The notes under the pieces are model-generated. The model had not been told where the DNA came from. It saw only the letters and a list, made by a program, of their open reading frames with translations, and searched no databases. From positions 266,001 through 330,000 of the forward strand of contig LSRY02000066.1 of assembly GCA_001643675.2 (NCBI GenBank): a DNA stretch of 64,000 bases, given 5' to 3'. The position numbers were made by a program, and so were the translations under genes. The first letter of the stretch is position 1. Every line of letters starts with the position of its first letter. This document shows positions 34,824 through 45,136 of this stretch, piece after piece. The stretch is from Monocercomonoides exilis (taxonomy: Eukaryota > Preaxostyla > Oxymonadida > Polymastigidae).

Positions 34824-36999
34824 TTAACAATATATCTTAAAACTTGTGTTATAGAACTTATTCCTTTCTTCTTGTCTTATACTTATTAGTTCGAATGAGT
34901 CATGAAGATTTGTTAATGTCACAGCAACAACAATCTCATTATTGCCTGTTTCTGCGCAATAAGGTAAGATTTGTTGATTGTTAAAAAAGTAGCAGCGACC
35001 TTTGCGATTCAAAAGGTTAATGTCAAGTTGGACGTTTAGCGATGGTTCAGAGCTAACTCCAAAATGCGTCTGCTTACGATAGAACGTTGAACTGCAAAAA
35101 ATTTCATTAATGAATAAAAAATTAAATTAAAGAAATAATTTTGTTTGTTTGAGACATCAAAATAATCAAACTCATGAATGTTTAAGCCTAATGTTCCGTT
35201 CTCGTCTCCAATAGACCTGGATAATACTTGAATTGGTCCGTAAACAATGCCAACTCCTATTTATGTGGATCATCAAACAACAAAAGAAAAACCGCAATTT
35301 CCAACATTAAACATAAACGTAATAAATCAAAACAAACTGTTATTCCATGAATGTTCCAGAAATCTTAATGAAACAATCCATCTTCCTTGACTCAACGCGG
35401 GAAAGAAAATTATTGTTGCTGGATTATTGCCATTCAGCGTAAATCTTGAACCGTTCTGGATTATCGCGTCTGTGGGCTTAACAAAAGGTGTTACAGAACC
35501 ATGTTCAATGCTGCGGAGTGGAACGAGACGAGAAAAATCAAAAGCTAAATGTGTTCTATCAAATCGAGGTGCTAAAGAAATTGAAGAAGAAGAAGAAGAA
35601 GCCGAAGAAGAAGAGGAAGAGGAAGAAGACGATGACGAAGAAGAATATATATTCCTTGTCTCTTTGAGTATATTTCTTTCATCAAATGGAAAGTTGATTT
35701 CATGATTTACTAAATCTGAATGTGACACATTGGACAACTTTAATCTGTAAATAAAATAAAATTCATACTTGCTTTGCCAACAACATTTAAAAAAGGGAAA
35801 AGAATAGGAGATGAGGGATGCAATTTTTCAGAATGATCATAAGGAAATGATGGTTTTATTATTTCTTCATTAATGACTTTTTCCTTTTCATCATCATCAT
35901 CTTTTTCCACAATAACATTTTCTGTAATTTCATCTGGTATTAAACTGAAGAATGTTCCAAGTAACCCCAAACAAAGTGTTGAAATTTCTGTATTTTCACA
36001 TTTAGACAGTTGTCGAATAATGGATTTCGTAATTATAAGCATTTCATATTGCTCTTTCTTCTTTAATTCGTCACTGATTTTATTTTCTTCGCCTTCATCA
36101 CCTTCAAATATCTTTTTTGTTTTTGCTTCTTCAGGATCATAATCAAAACGAGAGGCTACAACTCCAATAGTTCGTATCAAATTTGCTTTTGTTGAATAAT
36201 CAATAGAATTACTAACCAATAATTCTTTAAATTGTAAAAATGTTGGGAGAGACAACATTGCCTCTTGTAATAATTCATCTCCCTGAATAGAAGAATATAA
36301 TGCAGATGAAGCTGTCTGAGAAACAAGCGGAATTGTTGACTGAAAATTATTGTTTGATTTATTCATAAAACAGAAAAACAAAAAGATAAAAGATAAAAAA
36401 AATATCAATAAATAATTAAATATATAAACCTGCATCATCTGAAACAAAAGGATTAATTTGTAGCTTTGAATATTATCTGATGAAGGACGAAGAGCAAAAT
36501 TTGTGATAATTGAAAGAAGATTCATGCAGTTATACTGCAACATAAAATAAATAAATAACATTCAACAGAATAATTTATCAAAAACAAACAAACTTTAATG
36601 TCCATATCAATTTCTTTCGAAATCAAATCTGAAATAATGGATAAAACTTGAAATTGTAACATTTTCAAAATACAACTTGGATCTTTTTGAATGCAATGCA
36701 TTTAAATTTGCAGAAATAATAGTGCAAACCATATAATGCTAATAAGGTAATCTTCATCAAATTTTCTTTAATCTTAGCGTTATCACTTTTTAATCTTGAT
36801 ATAAGTTTTGGAAGTGAATCTTGCTTTTGTTCAACAATAAAATCTTCAAGTCCAAATTCTAAAATATCAAACGTTCAAATCATCTTCGACAGTGGAAATA
36901 TTTGATTGAAATAAGTTGCAATATTCCATGAATTGAAAAAAATAAATATGTTATTGATCAATTGTAACCATTAACAACTTTATCTTTGGCATTTTTCAT
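34824..36999 (-). CDS. Armadillo-like protein with C-terminal SPRY-like domain, eight exons
   Basis: The model is complement(join(34824..35091, 35172..35256, 35338..35737, 35785..36339, 36430..36534, 36594..36682, 36730..36858, 36969..36999)), giving 553 residues. Introns are 110, 47, 59, 90, 47, 81 and 80 nt. Phases fit at all junctions, and four donors are GTTTG-type. The N-terminal half is a helical solenoid: VEQKQDSLPKLISRLKSDNA, ILKMLQFQVLSIISDLI and MNLLSIITNFALRPSSD. An acidic insert (EKDDDDEKEKVINEE) and a Ser run follow. The C-terminal 170 residues read as a beta-rich SPRY/B30.2-type fold, with GRWIVSLRFLEHSWNN, VGIVYGPIQV, GTLGLNIH, a CYFFNNQQ hairpin and VAVTLTNLHDSFELISI. Domains of this kind bind protein partners. 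The 47-nt fifth intron has an alternative donor three bases away. Confidence 0.78.
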
Positions 37000-37143
37000 A
37001 ATTTGATTTGAAACAAATAAATTTATTTGTAGAAAATGAAGAAAATATTTATGTTGTTTTATTATTTTTATTTAGAAAGCACGAAAAACCTTTTAAATAA
37101 AAAGAATTCCAATTGATTGATGTGATAGTAATATTCTGAAAAA

Positions 37144-40100
37144 TCAAGATTCTGGATCAACGTGAGCGAAGGTGCACTTGTCGCCATGTTTGCACCAACC
37201 AGCCAGTGTGTAAAACATGCAGATGGCCTTTGTCTTGGGGGTGATGGAAGAGTTGTGCCTTTTTGGGTCCAAGTCGATGTCGACGACTCTGAAGTTGTTG
37301 GATGCGGTGGGGAGGTTGGGCTCGACGGTGAAGGAGGCAGCGATGCCAGGAGAAAGAAAAGAGAGCTGAGAAGGTTTGATCTTTCGGGTGTCCAAAAAGA
37401 CGTTGTCGAGAAAAGAGCGGCAGGCAATCCACCCTCTCCGCTGGTCGAGGGAGTAGTTGCCCAGCAGATAGCCTGTGAAGACAGTCGAAGGGGAAGGAGG
37501 AGAGTCTCTCGAGTAATGCACAAGAGACGAAGATGACTGGAATGATGATAATGATGATGATGATGATGAAGGAGAGGAAGAAGGAGAGGAAGAGGAAGAG
37601 GAAGAGGAAGAGAAAGAAGAAGAAGAGGAGGAGGAGGAAGAGGAAGAAGGAGGATTATTTGGAGATAAAGAAGAAGAAGAAGAGGAAGAGGAAGAAGAAG
37701 GAAGAGAGACATTTGTGATTGAAGGAAAAGGAGGAAGAGAAGGAGAAGAAGGAGGAAGAGAGGGAGAGAGAGAGGGAGAAGAGGAATAAGACGAAAGAGA
37801 AGGAGAAAGGGAAGGAGCAGAAGGAAACGGAGACAAAGGCGAAGAAGGCGAAGGAGAAGCATTTTGATCTTCTTTTGCTTTCTTCTTCTTTCCTTTTCTG
37901 TTGTTGTCCCTTGGCTGATTGGATGAAGCAGACGAAGCAGACAAAAGGGGCTGTGGCTCAGATGAGAGAGGATTCAATGAAGAAGAAGAAGAAGATGATG
38001 ATGATGATGAAAATGAAGGAGTTGTTCTGTTTTCTTGTTTGTCTGCTTTGTTGTTTGTTTCTTTTTCGTTCGTCTTTCTATTTGCCATCTGAAACACTTC
38101 TGCCATATTCTTGTCGAATGGAACAGACAAAAGTTGTCTTTTTATTTCTTCTTTCTCTTCTTTCTCTTCTTTTTCTTTTTCTTCTTTCTCTTCTCTTCTG
38201 ACTGACAAAAACAGATCAGAAACAGCAGAAGGAACAGACACAAAAGAAGAAGATGACTTCAGCTGAGGAAAAATAGAAGAGAATGAAGAAAGTGAAAGAG
38301 GAGGTGAAATAAATGAAGAAGATGATAAAAGAGAAGAAGAAGAAGAAGAAGAGATAGTTTTATTGGAGTTGTTCATCATCAATGGAAACACTTTTCGTTC
38401 TGTTTGTATTTCATTCTGTGTATCCTGTTTTGATTGTTTCATTCTTTCATTCAATGTCATCTCGTTATCTTGTTCATTCATCTTATTTGTGATGCTGCCT
38501 CCTTTTCTCATTCTCCCTCCTTCATTTTCCTCTTTCTCTCCTTCTCTTTCTCTTTCCTCTTCTCTTCCACACAAATCAAGATGGATGTTGTTGATGTTGT
38601 AGTTGTTGATAACTGACTGATTAACATGTGTATGTGAATGATGAATGCGATGAGCATGTTTCAACGAGCCTAATTTGGATGCTGTGCTGAAAGGAAGATA
38701 TGAACATATGCGGTGCAGATGAAGCAATTGCTCGCTATAAAACATCAGAAACGACGAAGACAACGTTGGAACAGGAAAAAGAGAGGAATTCATTGAAGAT
38801 GGAATTGATAAATCAGAAATAGAAGAAGAAGAATTAGAATTGGAATTAGAATTAGAAGAAGAAGAAGAAGGTGATGATGATGATGAAGACGAAGAAGATG
38901 CTAATGGAAGAACAGGAGTTGAATTTGGAGAAGAAGATGATAATTTTGATGAAGAAGGTGCAATTGATTTGTTTATGGTTGTTTGATGTGCCTCATTTTT
39001 GCCGGCAAGAGTGCTCAAAACATAATCAAAGATGTCATATTTTGAGTGTATCTTCTTCGTCTTTGTTTGTTTTCCTTCTTTTTCTTTTTCTTTTTCTTTT
39101 TCTTTTTCTTTTTCTTTCTCTTTCTCTTTCTCTTTCTCTTTATCTTTTTCTCTTTCTTTGCTTTTTGATTTATCTTTATCTTTTTCCTTTTCTTTTCTTT
39201 TATCTTTTTCTTTCTCTTTTTCTTTTTCTTTCTCTTCAGTTTTCGTTTCATTTTCCTCTTTCTTCGCTTTATTTCTCTTTTGGTGCTTGGAAAAGTTGAA
39301 TTGCGAATAAAAATAGTTCATTTCCTCTTCTTCCTCCTTCCTCTCCTTCTTCATTTTCATCCTCTCTTGTTCCAATCTCAACAGAACTGCCTTCTCTTTT
39401 TGCTCTTCTTCCTCTCCCATCTTATTCCTCCTGCCAACAACACCTCTTCCTTCTCTTTTGATTACTTTATTCATCATCATCTTCTGTTCTCTTTCTCTTT
39501 CTCTTTCTCTCTCTTTATTCTCATATTTATTCTCATATCCATATCCATATCCATATCCATATTCATCATTATTGTTATTGATATTATCATTATCCTTATC
39601 ATATTCATCGTTGTATTCATCATCCTCTCTGTTGTTGAGTTCCCTCAGTCCATTCGTCTTCTGAATGAGTTCTGATATTTCTGTCCCGTTCATCCCTCTC
39701 TCATTCTGTCTCATCCATTTGCCTGCCACAAAATCCAGCTGAGAAACAACTGCAGACAGAAACGAGGAAGGCGAAGGGAGAAACATCGAAGGCGAAAGGG
39801 CGAGTGAGGAGGAGGAGGAGAGGAGAGAGGGGAGATGGCTGAGAGAGGGGTGAGAGAGGAAATAGTGTGTCAGCTGCTGAAGAGAAGGGCGGGGGATGAT
39901 TGGAGCAGAAAGAGGAACAAACAGAAGATGAGGAGGAAGACAGGCAGAAGGAGAAAGAGGAGAAAGAGGAGAAAGAGAAGGAGAGAGGAGATCACTGGAG
40001 ACATCATCTGAGAAGGGGAAGGTGCTCGAAAAGGGAAGAGACGAAGGAGAAGGAGAAGGAGGAGAAGAAGATGACTGCATAATTGATGTTGAAATAGAAG

Positions 40101-41763
40101 AAGAATTGTTATTATCAGTATTATCAGTATTAGCTGAAGTAGTAGTAGTAGCAGAAGAAGAAGAAGTCGAAGAAGAAGAACGAACTGACAACAATTGAGG
40201 ATTCGATGCTAAACCAGATGAAAATGTCAGAGGAGGATATTTGCTTGTTGAGCTGCTGATGTTTGGGTCTTTGAAAAACTCTGATTTTTCTCTCTTTAAA
40301 AGATGATGAAAAAGATACGATGAAACATTCAACGGAAAGATCGGTTTGGAATATGCAGACAGCAACTGAGAGGAAGAGGACGATGTTGACATACAAACTG
40401 TCTTATTTGGTTGAAACAGAGCAGATGAAGATGTCTGTGAAGAAGAAGAAGAAGAAGAAGCTGATGATGATGATGATGATGATGTTGTTGTTGTTGTCGT
40501 CGTCGTTGCAGAAGGTGCATCAATTGAGTCAGAAGAAGGAAATGTTGAAGATTCTTCTGAAGGAACAGCCGACGATATCGATTGAGAAAATAACTTATTT
40601 TGCCTTGAATGGTTCATGCTAGCAAAATTATTGCCTTCTTCTTCGACTTCTTCTTCAATGGCACCATTGAGTTTGTTCGTGTACTGTTTCATTTCTTCTC
40701 TTTGGCTTTTTTTCAATGCTTCTGCAAATGCATAATCCTGTTCCATCATCTCTGCAAAATATTCATCTGGCATAAACATTTGTCCAAACACAGACTTTTC
40801 CTCATCATTAATATAAGACTTGGGAAACACAATATCGCTGCTTAGTTCTTTCGTCTGACATGCGTTATATATTCCCTGAGCAGCGAATTCAATATGGCTG
40901 TTGAACTCAAGTTGTGACTCTCTTTCTTTTTTTATCAAATTTGCTTCAAGATCCCACAACGTTTTATGAAGTTCAGAAAATAATGAATGAATAGAATTTA
41001 TTCTCTTTTCATAATACTCTGGAAGCTAATATATGTATATAGCAAAATCAAAAAAAAATTTTTTTTTTTGAAACAGAAAACATAAGATGAACACGCATTT
41101 ATCAATTTTTAACACTTTTGAGGACAATAACAAACCATTTGAGATAATTGATAAAGTTGTTTAAGATTGCACGTAGATTCATTTTTAAGAAAAGAAGAAC
41201 AAAGTGCAGTATCATAATTAAATTTGTTGAGGCATAAAATCGCACTTTTCAAAGTAGCATGCGAAAGCTGATAATCTGAAAGCTTCTGATGTGATAAAAA
41301 CGAATAATCAACGGTACATGGATGAGACCGATGAAATTTAACGGTTGGACAATTCACGCACACAGACTTCATTTCAAAAATTAATATTAAAAAATTTGAT
41401 TTTTAACTAAAACAGAAAAAACAAAGAAGGAAAAAATTAAACCTGACCACATTCTAGACAATATAAATAAAAATGCGGTGTGCTGACAATATCGCAAGGT
41501 TTTTGATTTCCTTTCCACGACAATAGAAAAGAAGCAGAATGATCAAATGTATCGGTCATATGACGTTTCACAAAGCAAGATGAACAAAAAGTAGCCTTAC
41601 AGTTATGACAAAATACATGATTGAATTCTTCGTGACAATGCTGGCATAAGGTGTTATGCTCAAAAACTTGTTGGAGCGCTTGCAATGAACGATTTTGTTT
41701 CGATTTCTCGGGACGTGTATCAGGTTTCTGACTTGCCCCCTTTAATGCTGCTCTATTAATCAT
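37144..41763 (-). CDS. TRIM-like tandem B-box protein ending in cold-shock-like and CCCH zinc-finger domains
   Basis: The model is complement(join(37144..41025, 41136..41366, 41443..41763)), giving 1,477 residues. Introns are 110 and 76 nt with donors GTTTGT and GTTTAA, all phase 0. The first B-box ligands are C40, C43, C52, C55, C60, C63, H68 and H75. The second set is C102, C105, C110, C113, H119 and H122, split by intron 1. A helical region (LPEYYEKRINSIHSLFSELH onward) follows, as in RBCC proteins, but there is no RING. Then come about 1,100 low-complexity residues: Thr and Ser runs, GYGYGYGY, and a KEKEKEK charged helix. The C-terminus has a beta-rich cold-shock-like segment (about 1377-1445, with RRGWIACRSFLDNVFLD and LSPGIAASFTV). 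A CCCH finger follows at C1453, C1462, C1468 and H1472 (spacing 8-5-3). RNA binding is likely. An upstream in-frame extension before 41763 is possible. Confidence 0.85.
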
Positions 41764-42089
41764 ATGTTGGCACTTTGTGTTAGCCCCTGTACTCTGTTCA
41801 GTCCTGTGGAATCAATAGAACTTTTTTCCCAAGGTCCAAATGGGTTATTCTTTGATCAGATTTTTTTGCAAAAATTAAAAAGGCTGTGATCAAATGAAAA
41901 TATAGACACTTTAATCAATCCAATGAAATTAATAATATTAAAATAATGAGCATATTGAAAACAAAGCCACGAAAACAATTTTCATTCAAGTTTTTTTTTT
42001 TGTAAGCTTTGATTTTCAATTTGTGATGAACATTCGCATTTATTTCAGAAATTCTTACCAACCCAATTATAAAACTTATCGAGAAGCCG
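41764..42089. promoter_or_regulatory. Divergent intergenic region
   Basis: A 326-bp stretch lies between the start of the B-box gene (minus) and the peroxiredoxin gene (plus). The minus-strand frame stays open for about 50 nt upstream of ATG 41763 to a TTCCACAG acceptor-like site, so a further 5' exon of the B-box gene may lie here. A T-run lies at about 41990-42001. Confidence 0.4.
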
Positions 42090-42617
42090 ATGTTATATTT
42101 GTTACATTATATATCAACCGTCTTTGCGCTAGAAATTGGAGAAAAAGCACCGGACTTTGTTTTATTTAATCAACATGGAAAAGCTGTAAATTTTTCTGAA
42201 CAAATTGGAAAAGGTCCTGTAGTAGTATTTTTTTATCCAAAAGATAATTCAATTGTGTGCACGAAAGAGGTCATAGCATTCCAAGCACTTGAGCCACAAT
42301 TTCATGATTTGGGAGCAAAAATATTTGGAATAAGCTCAGATTCTGTGGAATCTCATGCAGATTTTGCTAAAAAGCACGATTTGACATACGATTTACTTGC
42401 AGACGTTAATTCAAAAATTAGAAAGGAATGGGATGTCCCCAAAGCTTTATTTTTGAATGGTCGGTCGACATACACATTTGATGAAAATGGAATTCTGCGA
42501 AATATTTTCACAGGATATTTTAAAGGATTAGAGCATGCTACAAATGCTTTAGAGCAAGTGAAAAAATTGGTTGGATACGAAGACGAAGATCATTCTACTC
42601 ACGATGACTCTCTTTAG
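42090..42617 (+). CDS. Peroxiredoxin of the BCP/PrxQ type with N-terminal signal-like segment
   Basis: A single exon of 175 residues. It reduces hydroperoxides using a peroxidatic Cys. Residues 17-25 (GEKAPDFVL) open the thioredoxin fold. FFYPKDNSIVCTKEV holds the active site at Cys57. The usual TPGCT or TPVCT reads SIVCT, so the active-site Thr/Pro pair is replaced by Ser/Ile. Later strands (GAKIFGISSDS, DLTYDLLADV) match the family. Cys57 is the only Cys, so it is a one-Cys type without an internal resolving Cys. Residues 1-13 (MLYLLHYISTVFA) are hydrophobic and end in a good signal-peptidase site, which suggests entry into the secretory pathway. No KDEL-type ending is seen. The acidic C-terminus (EDEDHSTHDDSL) is extra. 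Confidence 0.9.
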   Translation: MLYLLHYISTVFALEIGEKAPDFVLFNQHGKAVNFSEQIGKGPVVVFFYPKDNSIVCTKEVIAFQALEPQFHDLGAKIFGISSDSVESHADFAKKHDLTYDLLADVNSKIRKEWDVPKALFLNGRSTYTFDENGILRNIFTGYFKGLEHATNALEQVKKLVGYEDEDHSTHDDSL

Positions 42618-42958
42618 CATGAACAATTTTCAAATTTTATTTTATTTAAAAAAATGTTTTTTCATTAAATAAACTATTTTTCTTTTATAATTTCATTAAG
42701 CTTATAGGATATTATATTCTCTCTCTTTATTTTTTTGTAAAATGATAAAATATAATTCGTTTTTGAAGTATTATAGTAATGAATGTTTAATTTTTACTCA
42801 AGAAAACAAAAAATATTTTTTTGAATGTGTAATGAAAGAAGTGTGAAGTTAATGTTTGGTAAATAAAAAGGTGCTCCGGATTTTAGAGCAAAAACTTTTA
42901 GAAATGTAGTGAAACTGGAATGAACCATTCAACGAAAGAAAAAATCATTTCTTTGGCT
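42618..42958. other. Convergent intergenic spacer
   Basis: A 341-bp AT-rich stretch between the 3' ends of peroxiredoxin and calnexin. AATAAA-like motifs are present near 42666 and 42862. No gene is seen. Confidence 0.5.
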
Positions 42959-45066
42959 TTATTTTCTTTTTGGTTTTTGGTTCTTTGAAGTCTTTGGAGT
43001 CGAAGAAGAAGAAGAAGAAGATTTAGAATTCTCTTTCTTTGGTTGAGATGGTTCTTTTTTCGACTTTCTTTTTGATACTTCTTTGGCTTCATCATCTTCA
43101 TTCTTTTCAACTTTCACCTTTTCTTTTTCCACAATGCCATTTTCACTCGATTCATCTTCTTCTTTCGATTCTTCTTCTTCTTTGTCGCTTTCTTTTAGCT
43201 CATCCTTTTTTGTAATTTTTTTGGCTTTTCTGTCTTTTTCATCTTCTTCGTCTAAATCTCTTTGCAGCTTGTTCAACTGCATCATAAGTTTCTCCTTTTC
43301 CAATCTAAGTTTTCTTTCCTCTTCTTTTAACCTTTCTTCCTCTTCCTCTTCTTTTCTTCTCTTTTCCATTTTCAATTCCACTTCCCTTTGGACTTCAGCA
43401 TCGATCCTTTCCCACTCCTTTTTCTGCTGTCTCCGAAGTTCAAATGCGCTCAATTTCTTTTTGCCATCTCCAGTCGCGTTGCCTCCTTTGCTTCGTGTGC
43501 ATCTTCCGCAGTTTGTCTGGCAGCACACAACAATCCCCATCACCAGCAAAACGACAACAAGCAACGACAAAACGATCACAATCACAAACACCAAAGGATG
43601 GTCTTCAAGGAATTCGTTTCCAAATTCCTTAACAGAAGAGAACAGAGAAGAAATAACACCATGCTTCGTTGGCTTACTTGCTTCTTCTCGTTTCCTTCTC
43701 TCTTCCCTTCGAATCTCATCAAGCCTCACTTTTTCTTCTTCCTCTATTTGATGCCTTTTCGACCATGTTTCATTTGCAACTCGTTCAGCTTCTTCAACAG
43801 AATCTGCAATGAGGATGTCGTCAAATAAAAGTCCTTCTTTTATGTTCAAAATCTCAAATCCTATTCCACCTGCTTTTATGTGCCCAAAATCCACTCCTTC
43901 ATAATCTGTATAGTTCTCGTTCTTTATCGTCCGAGCCTTCCATTCGCCTTTGTATTCTGGGTTTGGAATCAATCTCGGCTTCCACATGCCTCTGTACTTG
44001 GGATTCTTCTTCATCGGAGGCTTCCACTCCCCACAGCCGTGAAGGACGCACATCGGATTGCGGATCTGCGGTGGATGCCATTCGCCTTTGATCTCTTCGT
44101 CCCAATCTGCCGGCTTGACTGCCTTTGGATCATCCAAAAAGGGCTGCGTATCTTCGTCCCAATCATCAGGCATAGTTGCCTCTTTATCTTCAATAAATTC
44201 CGGCTCTGATTCATCCCAGTCTGCTGGTTTTGCATCACTTGGATCAGGAATTTGTCTGATTTCTACCCAATCGTCTGGCTTTTTATCGTTAGGATCTATT
44301 ATCTCCTTTGGGCCTAGCAATGGAGGATTGAAGCAACTGGAATTAAAAAGATCACCACTTATTCCAATTTCTCCATCAATAGAGATATCAAAAAAATGCT
44401 TATCATGAATTACAAGTCTATACAGATGCGTTGAATTATCCCAACGTGCAAGTTTTTGTTCAGTTAATTGATGTATAGTTGCCACTTTATTGATTGGATT
44501 CACCGAACGGAACAGAAACTGCACCGTATTTTTACTTCCACATCTGTCAGGTCCAAACATAATTGCATAATCAGAAGAACCATCAAATGATTTTGGATCA
44601 AAAGTTTCGGTTAACAGTTTGATATACCCACCACCGCAGTCAAACGGAGGTTTTTGAACTTTCATTTCATATTGCAACACGAACTCATCACCTTTAGTTA
44701 CAATACTTTTCTTTGTTGAAATTGCGTGCAAGGATTTAGGAGACAACGTTGTGAGTCCTTAATAAAATTTGAAATTATTAAAAAACAAAATATTTATTAA
44801 ATGGCAAATACATGGAAAAATTACCTTTTCTTCCTTCATCAATCACATCTTCAGTTCTATTTTCAATTGCCCATGATCCGTTATAGCTTGGATTTTCCGA
44901 GTGGATCCATTTAGTACCAATTGTATCTTCTTCAAAATCTTCGAAAAACACAATCTATTGAAAATTATTTAAGCAAATTCACATTATAATTTTAACGGAA
45001 ATAACGACAAAAATACTTCCGCTATACCTCGCTATAAGCGGATGCAACTAAAAAGATAAATATCAT
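42959..45066 (-). CDS. CNX: Calnexin, ER membrane lectin chaperone, three exons
   Basis: The model is complement(join(42959..44757, 44825..44954, 45028..45066)), giving 655 residues. Introns are 73 and 67 nt. Exon 1 encodes a short signal peptide (MIFIFLVASAYS). The lectin domain starts IVFFEDFEEDTIGTKW and keeps the conserved FDCGGGYIKLL and FGPDRCGS Cys pair. The P-domain has four type-1 repeats (KPDDW, KPADWDE, MPDDWDE, KPADWDE) and four type-2 repeats (GEWHPP, GEWKPP, MWKPR, EWKAR), the full calnexin complement. GIGFEILNIKEGLLFDDILI closes the lectin domain. One membrane helix (about 400-425, VFVIVIVLSLLVVVLLVMGI) is followed by a long cytosolic tail with a Lys/Glu coiled coil and a basic ending KPKRK, which fits ER retrieval. 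It retains monoglucosylated glycoproteins in the ER for folding. It is divergent from the large surface-protein gene, at 70 bp. Confidence 0.96.
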
Positions 45067-45136
45067 TCAAAAATCACAATTTAATATTACCATTAATTAT
45101 CTTTGAAAAATCCATCCCATACGAAAATTTTATGAG
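45067..45136. promoter_or_regulatory. Probable bidirectional promoter, 70 bp
   Basis: Only 70 bp separate the calnexin and beta-helix surface-protein start codons. This is the third divergent pair in the window with 70-72 bp spacing. The stretch is AT-rich and no obvious box is seen. Confidence 0.55.

Noticed and set aside
37533-40622. Numerous long Glu/Lys- or Met/Leu-rich frames on the plus strand opposite the B-box gene
   Set aside because: They are antisense shadows of poly-Ser and KEKE codon runs.
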